In this document: positions 17,671 to 26,249 of the stretch, piece after piece
How the letters are laid out: every line of letters starts with the position of its first letter
How positions within the stretch are numbered: the stretch's first letter is position 1
From: Pontibacillus yanchengensis Y32
GTDB taxonomy: Bacteria > Bacillota > Bacilli > Bacillales > BH030062
Assembly (NCBI RefSeq): GCF_000770635.1
Contig: NZ_AVBF01000009.1
Location: 22,058-86,057 of the forward strand
DNA: 64,000 nucleotides
Reading direction: 5' to 3'
Notes under the pieces: model-generated
Database searches by the model: none
What the model was told of the DNA's origin: nothing
What the model saw: only the letters and a program-made list of their open reading frames with translations
Translations under genes and position numbers: made by a program

Positions 17671-17700
17671 TTGACACTGATAAACATGCATGTCTATAAT
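17671..17700 (+). promoter_or_regulatory. consensus sigma-A promoter of the permuted tRNA-like gene
   Basis: TTGACA at 17671-17676 and TATAAT at 17695-17700, both perfect consensus, with 18-bp spacing. The predicted start near 17706-17708 lies just where the downstream tRNA 3' half begins. Confidence 0.8.
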
Positions 17701-17706
17701 TACCTT

Positions 17707-17955
17707 ATGCTTGCCGCAGTTGCGGGTTCGAATCCCGTACTCCTCGCCAAATCTTTGAACATTGCCCTTAGTAGCAGTTATTGGATTATTGGTGTATTTA
17801 TCGCTAATACCTTTTCAATTGCTATAGACTACATGGGAGTCGCTCTCTAAAGATGATAAGGAGATGATAGGGATGACAATGTTAACAAACTTTACCCTGC
17901 TAATAACCTTCGCAGCTTCCGAGGAGTTAGTTTAATTGGTAAAACGGTATATATA
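17707..17955 (+). ncRNA. circularly permuted tRNA-like gene (3' half, 171-nt spacer, 5' half)
   Basis: Upstream piece (to 17749): TGCCG, CAGTT, T arm GCGGG-TTCGAAT-CCCGT, acceptor strand ACTCCTC, discriminator G and encoded CCA. Downstream piece (from 17921): acceptor strand GAGGAGT (pairs 7/7), T8 A9, D arm GTTT-AATTGGTA-AAAC with A14, G18G19 and A21 in canonical places, then GGTA, which pairs with TGCC. A15 and T48 allow a Levitt pair. The halves are in permuted order, joined by 171 nt running from CCA to the 5' end, as in permuted tmRNA precursors and algal permuted tRNAs. The anticodon region is unclear, and a 5-bp anticodon stem forms only if C25 leaves the D stem. No tmRNA-like Ala-Ala-stop tag or G3-U70 pair is present. 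It could alternatively be debris of a duplicated tRNA, but the promoter position argues for function. Confidence 0.6.
17873..17935 (+). CDS. 20-codon open frame in the permuted tRNA spacer (doubtful)
   Basis: AAGGAG at 17858-17863 is spaced 9 nt from ATG 17873, and the frame MTMLTNFTLLITFAASEELV stops inside the D arm of the downstream tRNA half. The hydrophobic middle vaguely recalls short type I toxins. It may be a chance frame, since its end overlaps a sequence constrained as tRNA. Confidence 0.25.
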   Translation: MTMLTNFTLLITFAASEELV

Positions 17956-17974
17956 GGAACCAAGGTTATTAGCA
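17898..17974 (+). repeat. 13-bp perfect inverted repeat enclosing the tRNA 5' half
   Basis: TGCTAATAACCTT (17898-17910) pairs perfectly with AAGGTTATTAGCA (17962-17974); TTCC/GGAA (17917-17920, 17956-17959) adds four pairs inside. The stem would close a loop holding the whole downstream tRNA half, so it is an alternative fold to the tRNA pairing. Confidence 0.7.
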
Positions 17975-18032
17975 ATCCATCATATACTATTGTAATTCCA
18001 TTGCGTTAAAAAAAAGAAAAATTTCATAATTA

Positions 18033-18067
18033 GGTTCATCTCCATATTATGGAGATGAGCCATTTTT
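18033..18067 (+). terminator. terminator of the permuted tRNA-like transcript
   Basis: GGTTCATCTCCAT pairs with ATGGAGATGAGCC (13 bp, one G-T) around a short loop and is followed by ATTTTTG. It ends a transcript of about 360 nt begun at the promoter at 17671. Confidence 0.85.
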
Positions 18068-18699
18068 GAATAGCTCTGAAGAAAAAATTATTCCCTTGAT
18101 TTACTTATTCGATAGTTAAAGAAAAGTCATATCCGAGTGGGGGGCTTTTTAGAATAGAAAACACAAAGTGTTTCTGCTACACAGTACAAAATTACTGCGG
18201 AACAAACCATATCTAGTTGCTCTAATTTTGTGAAATAATGCACTTAAAGTAACTGGTACGTTAGTTAAAGAACTAATTTAATAATTTTCTCGATATCAAG
18301 TCTTCATGATAAGGGATCTTTAGTTGAAGAAGGCAATAAAATTAGGCGGCACATATTAGATATATCTAATATGTGTTGTCTTTTTTATATCAAATATTTC
18401 GCCTCTCTAATCTAAATATAACAGCTATTGTCTTCGCAAGAATTAGGGTTCTAGTTCACTTGTTATTTGAAATGCAATCTATTCAGCTTCAAGAAACTCG
18501 AAGGATTTATAACATTATGTGGTAAAATGTTACTAATGATTATGATAATTCAGTTCTTCAACTAACAAAGCAAAAAAGGGGATGAAGTTGATTATGCTGA
18601 AGTTCGTAAAGTAATTGGAAGTATCAACAGGTTATCCTATGTAAACATTCCGATATTTTTTGAATGAACAATATGAAACTATTATAGGAGAGTCCTAAA
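18068..18699. other. gene-free region with one terminator-like palindrome
   Basis: No open frame with a start and ribosome-binding site. A frame-less coding-looking tail lies at about 18577-18665. The only strong structure is the palindrome at 18345-18386. Confidence 0.4.
18345..18386 (+). terminator. terminator-like palindrome without an obvious gene
   Basis: CACATATTAGAT/ATCTAATATGTG stem followed by TTGTCTTTTTT. The upstream 250 bases have no recognisable gene, so it may end a small RNA or be left from a deleted gene. Confidence 0.65.
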
Positions 18700-19638
18700 A
18701 TGAAAAAGAAAATGAGCTATTTAATTTTACTTTTAACGATCATCTGTATGGTTGGTTGTACTGAGGTAGAAGATACATCCATTAGCGATAAAGAAACCAA
18801 TTCACAAGAAGCAGCTACAACTAATGCAGATAAAAATAGCGAAGAAGAAGCAGCTACCACCTCGAGTGTTGATGAATCTGCTGTAGAGGAAACGCAGAGC
18901 GAAACAAATAATGACCTGTTCTCAGGATATAAACGTATTGAAGTTGATGGTGGTGATTTGTCTGGAGATCGTGAAACGAATGTTGTTGTTGACATTGGTT
19001 ACGGGGACCGTGAATATTGGGCATTTACGAATGAACATGGGCAACTAGTACATGTCGTTGCAGATAAAATCATTTTACAAGATGACGGTAAGGAACCTGT
19101 ATTATCGTCTGGAAGATACTATTCTGATGAGGCGAAAGTTCCTGGTGTCGAAAGTGACGTTTTAGATGAAGGGCATGTTATTGCTGATTCTCTTGGAGGG
19201 GTATCGAATGCTTATAATATCACACCACAAGAAAGCACGCTCAATCGTCACGGTGATCAAGCCTATATGGAAGATGCGATCCGCAAGGCAGGTGGTGCTA
19301 CGAACTTTGAAGCAATTATCAAATATCCGAATACGGAAACGCAGATTCCTTCAAGTTATCAGTACACCTATACGTTAAAGGGTAACGAAATCGTTGATAC
19401 ATTTGACAATGTGAATCCTGATGAAGTAAACGAATCACTTGGTTTAACAGACAGTGAGCCTTCCGATTCGACGGGTTCAAATTCAAACGGTGATATTTCT
19501 AGCGTTGATACGAACGGTAACGGACAAGTGACAATCAAAGAAGCAAAAGCAGCTGGTTTTAGTATGCCAATAATGAGTGATCATTGGCTATACCCCTATA
19601 TGCGAGATAATGATGGTGATGGGATGGTTGGAGAGTAA
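18700..19638 (+). CDS. secreted lipoprotein DNA/RNA non-specific endonuclease with Ca-binding tail
   Basis: 312 aa. A lipoprotein signal peptide ends at the lipobox VGC (Cys20); residues 21-65 are a Ser/Thr/Glu-rich linker. The central domain has EGHVIADSLGG (about residue 156) and an NITPQ...LNRHGDQAY block, matching the DNA/RNA non-specific endonuclease (NucA-like) family, with His as the catalytic base. The C-terminus has two Asp-rich EF-hand/excalibur-like loops (DTNGNGQ and DNDGDGMVGE). It should act outside the membrane. Fragments of a paralogue lie at 35735-35835. Confidence 0.88.
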   Translation: MKKKMSYLILLLTIICMVGCTEVEDTSISDKETNSQEAATTNADKNSEEEAATTSSVDESAVEETQSETNNDLFSGYKRIEVDGGDLSGDRETNVVVDIGYGDREYWAFTNEHGQLVHVVADKIILQDDGKEPVLSSGRYYSDEAKVPGVESDVLDEGHVIADSLGGVSNAYNITPQESTLNRHGDQAYMEDAIRKAGGATNFEAIIKYPNTETQIPSSYQYTYTLKGNEIVDTFDNVNPDEVNESLGLTDSEPSDSTGSNSNGDISSVDTNGNGQVTIKEAKAAGFSMPIMSDHWLYPYMRDNDGDGMVGE

Positions 19639-19662
19639 GCCTATAGACAAGGTGGGGAAATA

Positions 19663-19923
19663 ATGCCGCGTTTTACAAAAGAAGTAATACAAACACTTCT
19701 GGATCAAAATGAAGGATTCGAAAGAACCACGTACTATAAGGATAGAAATTTTAGAGAAGATAATCATTATAGAATTTCGGGTGGAAATTTGTATATTCGT
19801 AGGATTGGTAAAACCTCTTGGTCTGATAGTAAATTCGATGAAGAAGAACTAGCTGATGTTGAACAAGCAAGAAAATTCGTGAAAAAGTTCTATGATGATT
19901 TGAATTGTGATGGAGTAGAATAA
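19663..19923 (+). CDS. small acidic protein following the secreted nuclease
   Basis: 86 aa, ATG with a GTGGGG-type ribosome-binding site, 24 nt after the nuclease gene. No signal peptide. The protein has FTKEVIQTLLDQNEGF, an NLYIRRIGKTSW core and an acidic C-terminus. Not recognised. Co-transcription suggests a partner of the nuclease, possibly an intracellular inhibitor, but this is inference from position and charge only. Confidence 0.7.
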   Translation: MPRFTKEVIQTLLDQNEGFERTTYYKDRNFREDNHYRISGGNLYIRRIGKTSWSDSKFDEEELADVEQARKFVKKFYDDLNCDGVE

Positions 19924-20103
19924 GATACAAGTTTAACCATACCTGAATCAATAAGATCGATTAATCAATCTGTCTTTTTTCGTTTCCTGTCGACTTTAAA
20001 TCCCAAGAAAAATGAAGATGCTTCTATTTTTAAAGCTAATTTTATGTAAAGGATTTCTTTCGAGTTAATCGACTTACCACCTTTAGATAAAATGAAATAT
20101 ACA

Positions 20104-20149
20104 TTCAAATAAAAAAGATCCGTCCTTAAGAAAAGAACGGATCTTTTTA
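20104..20149 (-). terminator. terminator of the thermonuclease gene
   Basis: AAAAAGATCCGTTC-type stem (AAAAAAGATCCGT / ACGGATCTTTTT) with T runs both ways, 30 nt beyond the end of the minus-strand nuclease gene. Confidence 0.8.
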
Positions 20150-20179
20150 GAATATAAACTTAAGTTATTAAAATCTAAT

Positions 20180-21181
20180 TTAAGGCAAGCTCTCACAAGC
20201 AACCCCGTTACCATCTCCATCTAAACGATGTGGATCAGATTCAGGGCCTCCAGCTGCTTCGAAAAAGGATTGTGCTTCTTCTTGCGTATCAAAATCCCCA
20301 CAATTACGGTCCTCTCCAGAAGGATCGTATGGACCAGTGTAACCATCATTTGTATTGTCATCACCGGTTCCTGTGTCTTCTTCCGTTGCATCAGAGTTAA
20401 ATCCATCTTCCGTGACATAACCATCTATACTCCAAATCCCTTTTTCAGCATCCTTAGCTCTATTTTGAGCTTTCATGAATTCCTGAGAATAAGTGTAAGG
20501 AGGGTCGTAAACATAAGCGTAGCGAGCTAATCCTTCTTCTAATAGCATCTTGTTGAAGTTCTTGCCATCTACCCATACATAAGCTAGCAAGCGATCATAT
20601 TTGTCGCGTTTAGGACCATCAAATTCTAGGGTGATTTCTTTACCACTTAGCTTTTCTTTTGCAAATTCACTTGCTTCAGGTCCAAATGGTTGTACTGGCT
20701 TGGATGGGTGTTTCGTTTCTGGAGTATCTACTAAAAGCATACGTACATCTTCCGTTTTACCATCTACATTGACTTCAATTGTGTCCCCATCTACAACTCG
20801 AGTGACGGTAGTTGACTTCTTGTTTTCCGACTGTATCGTAAAGTCATAGGTTGTTACTTCAGTCATGGAAACACCGGACGATGAAGTAATTCCTCCAATA
20901 TGTAGGGTGTAGCTCTCACTAGGTTGATATCCTTCATCTGGTGCTTCAATCCTAACTGTATCCTCACTTGATAGACTTATAGATTGTTGAAGTTGAGCAG
21001 AAGAACCTTCTTTGGTTACATAAACCTCTCCTAATGAATCTTCACCAATTGTTGTATTAAATTGTACTGACCAGGTTTTATCCGTTGATACTCCTGATTC
21101 ACTGCCAAAGCTAGCAGCATTAGCTGGTAGAGCAAACGATAGAACCAAAATTGCTGATAGCAATAATGACTTCCATTTCAT
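20180..21181 (-). CDS. secreted thermonuclease with Big_5 and excalibur domains
   Basis: 333 aa from the ATG with AGGAGGAAT upstream. Signal peptide residues 1-24 (cleaved near ANA), an SbsA-like Big_5 domain (about 30-115), a staphylococcal-nuclease domain (about 120-250) with [18 protein letters not shown] and the LAYVWVDG segment, then a Thr/Asp-rich linker and a C-terminal excalibur domain (NCGDF...[10 protein letters not shown]). It should degrade extracellular DNA/RNA with Ca2+. It is the second secreted nuclease on the island, convergent with the first. Confidence 0.95.
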   Translation of the reverse strand: MKWKSLLLSAILVLSFALPANAASFGSESGVSTDKTWSVQFNTTIGEDSLGEVYVTKEGSSAQLQQSISLSSEDTVRIEAPDEGYQPSESYTLHIGGITSSSGVSMTEVTTYDFTIQSENKKSTTVTRVVDGDTIEVNVDGKTEDVRMLLVDTPETKHPSKPVQPFGPEASEFAKEKLSGKEITLEFDGPKRDKYDRLLAYVWVDGKNFNKMLLEEGLARYAYVYDPPYTYSQEFMKAQNRAKDAEKGIWSIDGYVTEDGFNSDATEEDTGTGDDNTNDGYTGPYDPSGEDRNCGDFDTQEEAQSFFEAAGGPESDPHRLDGDGNGVACESLP

Positions 21182-21362
21182 ATATAGATTCCTCCTAATA
21201 ATCATTTACCTAATTATACCATTTTGAAGGAAGGGAAAGGAACAATAGCACTTCTTCTATCTCATGAGTTACAGAAATTAATAATCGGTAAATTTTATAC
21301 CATTTTCAATGCCCATGACATTTATTGAGGTATAATCAGTTGTAATAAAAAGGAGGGATACT

Positions 21363-21650
21363 ATGTGTGAGGAATCAGAACTATTGGATGAAATTATTAA
21401 TGAATTGGAACGACAAAATGCTATTAATATGTTACCTAATCCTGAAAAAGAAATTTATGAGTATTGTTTATTCGTTGACTTTAATATGGCGATAGAAGCT
21501 AAGCATCCTGGTGAGTATGTGTTGATGGACTCTATTGCCACCCCAATTGAACGTACTGCAAATAAGTACGGTATGACACCTGATGAAGTAATAGAAATCT
21601 TACAGAGTGCTAATTATATGATCGATAAAATGTTATGTTTGGATGCTTAA
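21363..21650 (+). CDS. small protein of unknown function
   Basis: 95 aa with an AAGGAGG ribosome-binding site and a TATAAT box at 21339-21344. Acidic, mainly helical, with two hydrophobic helices ending NYMIDKMLCLDA; no signal peptide or known motif. Single-gene unit ahead of a hairpin at 21798-21834. Confidence 0.7.
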   Translation: MCEESELLDEIINELERQNAINMLPNPEKEIYEYCLFVDFNMAIEAKHPGEYVLMDSIATPIERTANKYGMTPDEVIEILQSANYMIDKMLCLDA

Positions 21651-21797
21651 TATCCAAGATTATCTAAATAGAATGGATAATTTTGGAATATATGCTGTAA
21701 TTAATAGGTATTTAGATACAATAGAAGTGACTGGAACTTTAATACTATACAATCTATTTATAGATTATATCGAAGATTTTTTGGTTACGAAGAACTG

Positions 21798-21838
21798 GAC
21801 ACACTTTCGTGTTGGGCGAAAAGTGTGTCTTTTTTATA
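21798..21838 (+). terminator. terminator after the 95-aa gene
   Basis: GGACACACTT...AAGTGTGTCT stem with TTTTTT tail. An open frame running through it (21643-21873) is therefore not credited as a gene. Confidence 0.8.
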
Positions 21839-21903
21839 TGTTATGTGTAAAAACTAATTGTATAAGAGAGTAAAATCTACATGTATATGGCAAGGAGGAA
21901 ATT

Positions 21904-22068
21904 ATGTAAAAACTATTATTGGTAGGAGCAACATTAATGACAGTGGGTTTGTCACAACCTACAAATGCAGAAGCGAGTTCAACTGAATCGAAAGTTATCT
22001 CATTTAAAACTGAGTCTGTGGCACTATCGAAAGATGATGTAGTAGATATTGTCGCCTTCAAAAATTAA
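21904..22068 (+). pseudogene. small secreted peptide gene with a stop at codon 2
   Basis: AAGGAGGAAATT is followed by ATG TAA AAA CTA TTA TTG. The second codon is a stop, but the frame then continues for 52 codons with a textbook signal sequence (KLLLVGATLMTVGLSQPTNAEA) and a short polar peptide ending VDIVAFKN. A single A-to-T change at codon 2 would explain it. A downstream ATG (codon 12) lacks a ribosome-binding site. Confidence 0.6.
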
Positions 22069-22261
22069 AATTCAGCAAAATAATATATAAAAATCTATCG
22101 AAAAATGGTTATGGATGTAAAATCATATACTAGATTAATAGAGAGGCTAGAGGGTAGAAAAGCGCGATAAAAGGAAATTGGAAATTGAGGGATGACAAAT
22201 AAGCCTTTCATTTTAATAAGTTATGAAAGGCTTGGTTGATATGAGATAGAATCTATTCATT

Positions 22262-22311
22262 AAGCGACTCTTTTATAAGTGTGATATAAACCACTTATAA
22301 AAGAGTCGCTT
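22262..22311. terminator. 20-bp perfect palindrome at the 3' end of the transposase
   Basis: AAGCGACTCTTTTATAAGTG and its exact complement flank a 10-nt loop. On the minus strand it overlaps the last codons of the transposase. It may be a terminator or a transposon end. Confidence 0.6.
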
Positions 22312-23386
22312 TTAATTTGATATCTTCTACTCTCCCTGGAAGATACGTTGGAGAAGGAACCGGTGTTTTGTTATTTATCCCTTGATGAGTTCGATGAGAG
22401 TTGTAATAATCATGCACATACTCAGAGAGTAGTCTTTCTAGGTCCACTTCATTCATTGGAATTACATGATCCAGTAGTTCTCTTCGTATAGTACCATTCA
22501 CTCTTTCAACAAAAGGATTTTTCCATGGAGATTGGTAAGATGTTGGTTTTGATTGTACACCTGACAAAGAAAGAAACCTTTGAATTTTTTTGGAACAAAA
22601 TACAGGATCATTATCGTGTATGATATATTTTGGCGTTTTACCGTAGGGAGTTGCATTACGTAACTGTTGTTTAATTCAATCCATATTTGGATTCTTGGTT
22701 ACACCGAATTGGATTATTCGGCGTGTTTTATGTTGGATGATAATGAATACATATAAAACGTCCATTTTTAACGTAGGAACGGTTAGAAAGTCCATAGCCC
22801 ATGTATCAGATTTGTGGTTATGTAGGAACGTTCTCCAAGATGCTATTTGCTTACGTGAAGGACTTTCGCGTGTGTCAGGCAAGTATTTGGCAATGGTGTT
22901 AGGTGCAGGAATGTCCTTCAAACCAAGAAGAGCAAGTTGTTCATGGAGTTTTTCTGGAGAAAGTAATGGGTTTTCTTTATGAACACGTTTTATAGTGGAA
23001 ATCCATTCTTCTGATAACCTAGGACGGCCTACTTTTTGTGATTTTCTCTTCCAGAACCATTTAAATGCTGTGCGATGCCACTTAATCACCGTTTCAGGTT
23101 TGACTATTATTAAGTGAGACTTCCAATTCTGATATGACTTTGAGATCAACACCCATAATTGTCTGAAAGAAGTATTAGGTCTAGGTGTTGGAAGGTTATT
23201 TTTTTCATAATGGTGAACATATAAAGCTAGTTGACTATTCAAAGTAAGGTTCTCCATCTTTAAATAATGGTTGGTTTTAAAAGAACTTAGAATGAATGGA
23301 ATAAGATGGTGCAGCCAATTATTTATAAAAACATATAGATTTCGCAATGATGGCATACGGTGTACAACTTCCAATGGTTTAGTCAA
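22295..23386 (-). pseudogene. DDE (rve-type) transposase with one in-frame stop
   Basis: Reading through a single TGA at 22676-22678 (where a Trp would be expected, MDWIKQQ) gives about 363 aa with an N-terminal helix-turn-helix region, a catalytic core containing AMDFLTV (first Asp), IHDNDPVF (second Asp) and NPFVERVNG (Glu), and the HRTHQGINNKTP tail. This is an integrase-core transposase of the IS3/IS481 kind. No second orfA or clean terminal repeats were identified. It is inactive unless the stop is suppressed. Confidence 0.82.
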
Positions 23387-23798
23387 GATACTAGATTACT
23401 TGGATGGATAAAGCAAGGAATAAATACGGTCTTATTAAAGAGTAAAAGCTATTATTGAGGCATGAAAAACATTCATCAAACACCTGTAAAAAAGTAAGTA
23501 CATTTATCTTATCTTCAATTCGAGTCTTCAACATAAGCGTCAATATGTTAAAGACATGAATTCCAGATAACTGAGAACCTTATTCTATATAAGGCCATTA
23601 ATGTTGATTTAGATTTTTTATTCCTTACTGTTTAGTAGACACATACTGTGCAGCAAATAACTTTGTATATGAAAGAATCTAATTTGAAGAGATATCGGGT
23701 TGGTGTTTAACATTAGGTCAGATTGTGGAGTATAATATTATCATAATATTAGAGATTTGAAATAATTGTATTAAAATGAAAAAGTGGGGGAGTTTTAT
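23387..23798. other. intergenic region
   Basis: About 410 bases without a gene. ATTCGAGTCTTCAACATAA (23519-23537) resembles the terminal repeat of the element at 5977-6690 (ATCCAAGTCTTCAACATAA). TATAAT-like boxes near 23732-23750 probably drive the next gene. Confidence 0.4.
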
Positions 23799-24539
23799 AT
23801 GAAAGTTCTAAAAATGTTATTAATTGTAGTGCCAATTTTAGCTATAGCATTACCATTTTCACTTTCTGATGTTAGTGCAGAAGTTGTTAACGAAAATAAA
23901 GTTGCAATAAGTGGCTGGACTACAAAAGATTATATTACAATATGTATTGCTATTGCTGGTTTTCTTTTGGGCTTAACTAATACAAGTATTTTAGTGTATA
24001 AAGAGTTTTTTAAAAAGGAAAAAGAGCCTACCTTAGAAGTAAAATGTGATGAAGCGCTTATCAGAGATTTAGAAGGTAAGAAGTGGAATGTGGACATTCA
24101 AATCAATGCTACGATCCGTGCAGTAGTTGGAAAAAATACAATTAAAAGTGTTGAGATGATTCATTCTGGAACAGAAGCTGTATTTGGCGCAATGGGTGCT
24201 GGTTATAAACATCAAACATTTAGAAGGTCATATGATTGTTGGAATTACAATTTCTTGTCTAAATATAATGATCCGGATAATTTTGAAATTAAATTAAATG
24301 AGTTAAATACAAACAATGAGTATCTTAAGCTCTCTAATTTACCTATAGACGAGGGTCAGAGTATTTCAATTTCATTGCTAGACAGATTTGTGGGGTTTAG
24401 ATTCCCGGATGGATATGAAGATATTCCGAAAGAAAACTGGATTTTGGAGGTAACTGATAGCAAAGACAATAAATATAGTACAAGCTTTAATTTTGTTGAT
24501 TACAAAACCAAGAACGAAAGAGAGTTAATGGTATATTAA
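23799..24539 (+). CDS. membrane-anchored protein of unknown function
   Basis: 246 aa from ATG 23799 (GGGGGAG upstream; the GTG 15 nt earlier lies inside that site). A signal-like segment at residues 5-25, then a second hydrophobic segment at about 47-66, then a soluble C-terminal domain of about 170 aa with beta-rich composition (WNVDIQINATIRAVVG, GQSISISLLDRFVGFRFP). Not recognised. The domain after the anchor is probably cytosolic (FKKEKEP follows the helix). It sits upstream of an AbiV ruin, so a defence role is possible but unproven. Confidence 0.75.
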   Translation: MKVLKMLLIVVPILAIALPFSLSDVSAEVVNENKVAISGWTTKDYITICIAIAGFLLGLTNTSILVYKEFFKKEKEPTLEVKCDEALIRDLEGKKWNVDIQINATIRAVVGKNTIKSVEMIHSGTEAVFGAMGAGYKHQTFRRSYDCWNYNFLSKYNDPDNFEIKLNELNTNNEYLKLSNLPIDEGQSISISLLDRFVGFRFPDGYEDIPKENWILEVTDSKDNKYSTSFNFVDYKTKNERELMVY

Positions 24540-24548
24540 TAACAGTAG

Positions 24549-25181
24549 GTGAATGTTTTGGGCTTGAATAGCTTTAGGGAAATGCAGATAATATATAGCA
24601 AGTCCTTTTACAATGCTTGTGAATTATTAGAAGAATCAAGATAATAATAGAAACGCAAGAGCATACTTACTAGCTCATATTGCTATAGAAGAGCTAGGCG
24701 CGTTGTATTATGTTGGCTTCAGCAATAATGAAGTTTAAAATACGAGCTCTAGATGTGAAGAAACTAAACTGAAGGCAAACAAGCCACCAATCAAAAATTA
24801 AATTGGCATATTCGTTTGTAGAAAAATTAAAAGAGTATAAGAGTCCATTAAGTATAGAAGATAGAATGTAAATAATTCATTCTTTTGTAAAGATTACTCC
24901 TTAAGATATAATTAATAAAGCTAAGGTTCAAAATCTTGATGATCTAAAATACGCATCTTTCTATGTTGATCAATATCAAAATGTTACAAAAGGCTCCTAA
25001 AGAAATGATTTCAAAAGAAAAAGCGAATGAAATAATATCATCTGCGAACCTTTTAAAAGAATTTGTAGAATTTAACAGGTGGCAAGAAGGTGAAAATCTT
25101 ATTGATTTCGTTAAAACATTGAACAATGATGAACAGTTTATAAATATCAAAAATATGTATTTTGATATTTATGTTGAATAA
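24549..25181 (+). pseudogene. ruined AbiV-like abortive infection gene (HEPN type)
   Basis: The frame begins YSKSFYNACELLEESR, hits consecutive stops, and resumes as NARAYLLAHIAIEELGALYYVGF, the A-x-x-L-x-H-x-A-I-E-E-L-G pattern of AbiV-family proteins. Further stops and frame changes follow until a 72-aa remnant (24963-25181, LLKEFVEFNRWQEGENLIDF). AbiV proteins abort phage infection by blocking translation. No intact version is present, and the gene must be inactive. Confidence 0.75.
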
Positions 25182-25391
25182 TTATAGATCTAATTAGTGA
25201 CAGTACAAAGATACTGGGTATTCAAACGACATCTACTTGTGTTATAAGATCTACGCTAAGATATTTTGAAACCAAGTCTTTCAGTATATAGAACGTACTC
25301 AATGGCTAAATAAGAATTCTGCTGAATTTTATTTTTCTTGTATTTGTTTAAACAAAAAGCTGTAGAACAATTATGGAAAGGAGATAGACTA

Positions 25392-25565
25392 ATGAAAACT
25401 ACATTTATTAAACGATTACCAAGCGCAACGCAAAAGGAAATCGAAAAGGACTTAAAAGAAGCAGGGTTAAGGGGAGAAGATTTAGAGAATGGCATGAATA
25501 GTCGGTTAGCTGATCTAGAGGATACGATTAACATTACAAAATACTTGAAGCAAGAAGAAGATTGA
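25392..25565 (+). CDS. 57-aa helical protein of unknown function
   Basis: ATG 25392 follows AAAGGAGA at the right distance; the earlier frame start at 25338 lacks one. The protein (MKTTFIKRLPSATQKEIEKD...) is charged and helical and ends KQEED, with no membrane segment. Not recognised. Confidence 0.65.
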   Translation: MKTTFIKRLPSATQKEIEKDLKEAGLRGEDLENGMNSRLADLEDTINITKYLKQEED

Positions 25566-25761
25566 AATAAGACTTTTGATCTTCTTAAATTAAAGTTGTT
25601 TAAAATGATGGATTGTACTTTTTTGATAGCTCAGCTTTTATTTTTTAAAACAATTGCTAATTACAGAAAAATGAACTAAACTTATATACATAGTAAATTA
25701 TTTGGAATTTTGTAAAGCGATTCTAAAAAGAATCAGCGGTAGATACTAGAAATTTTTATAC

Positions 25762-25834
25762 AGCCTATGAGGTTGTGAGTTCCTACACCCAAAGTGTGTA
25801 ATTTGGTGTGCTCATAAATCTCATGGGCTTTTTT
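25762..25834 (+). terminator. nested three-helix hairpin with T-tail
   Basis: AGCCTATGAG pairs with CTCATGGGCT (10 bp, one G-T); inside it TGAG/CTCA and ACACC/GGTGT stack in order. TTTTTT follows. A second hairpin (GATTCT-AAAA-AGAATC) lies at 25722-25737. It may be the 3' end of a small structured RNA rather than just a terminator of the 57-aa gene. Confidence 0.65.
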
Positions 25835-26016
25835 ATGTTTTTTGTCAAAAATAGAAATGAAAAATGTGAATTGAGAACAGCTACTAATGACGAACTAAAG
25901 AATAACGGATGATACTCAGAAATGAAATGAAATTAATATTGAAGGGAAAGGAATGAAAAATGAACCTTGTCTTTTATGTCCTATTCATTACCTTTTAGTA
26001 CTATTTTAAATTAAAT

Positions 26017-26046
26017 GGTGGCGTGGAATATGCTTACCACGCCACC
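26017..26046. other. 10-bp GC-rich perfect hairpin in AT-rich DNA
   Basis: GGTGGCGTGG and CCACGCCACC flank a 10-nt loop. No T run follows. It lies 200 bp upstream of the 288-aa gene with a further small dyad ATATCAA-N7-TTGATAT at about 26153-26173. It could be a protein-binding or nicking site; nothing in the sequence decides. Confidence 0.5.
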
Positions 26047-26249
26047 TCCTGAGGGGTGTTAAAAGCGTTTGTTTATTAAAAATTTATTTTCATCTATCCA
26101 TTTCCTTTTATTTCCCTTAGTCCATAAACGGTCTAATAATGATAAAAATTATGGATATCAACCCATGATTGATATGATCTGGACTGATTGTGGACTAAAA
26201 GCACGAACAACTATAGTAGGGATTATCATCTTTTAAGAGGTGATAACAC

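Noticed and set aside
17707..17974. tmRNA (ssrA) gene
   Set aside because: Permuted order fits, but there is no tag frame ending in Ala-Ala-stop, no G3-U70 pair, and the D arm is a normal tRNA D arm.
21643..21873. 76-aa open frame
   Set aside because: It passes through a strong terminator hairpin and overlaps the previous gene without a ribosome-binding site.
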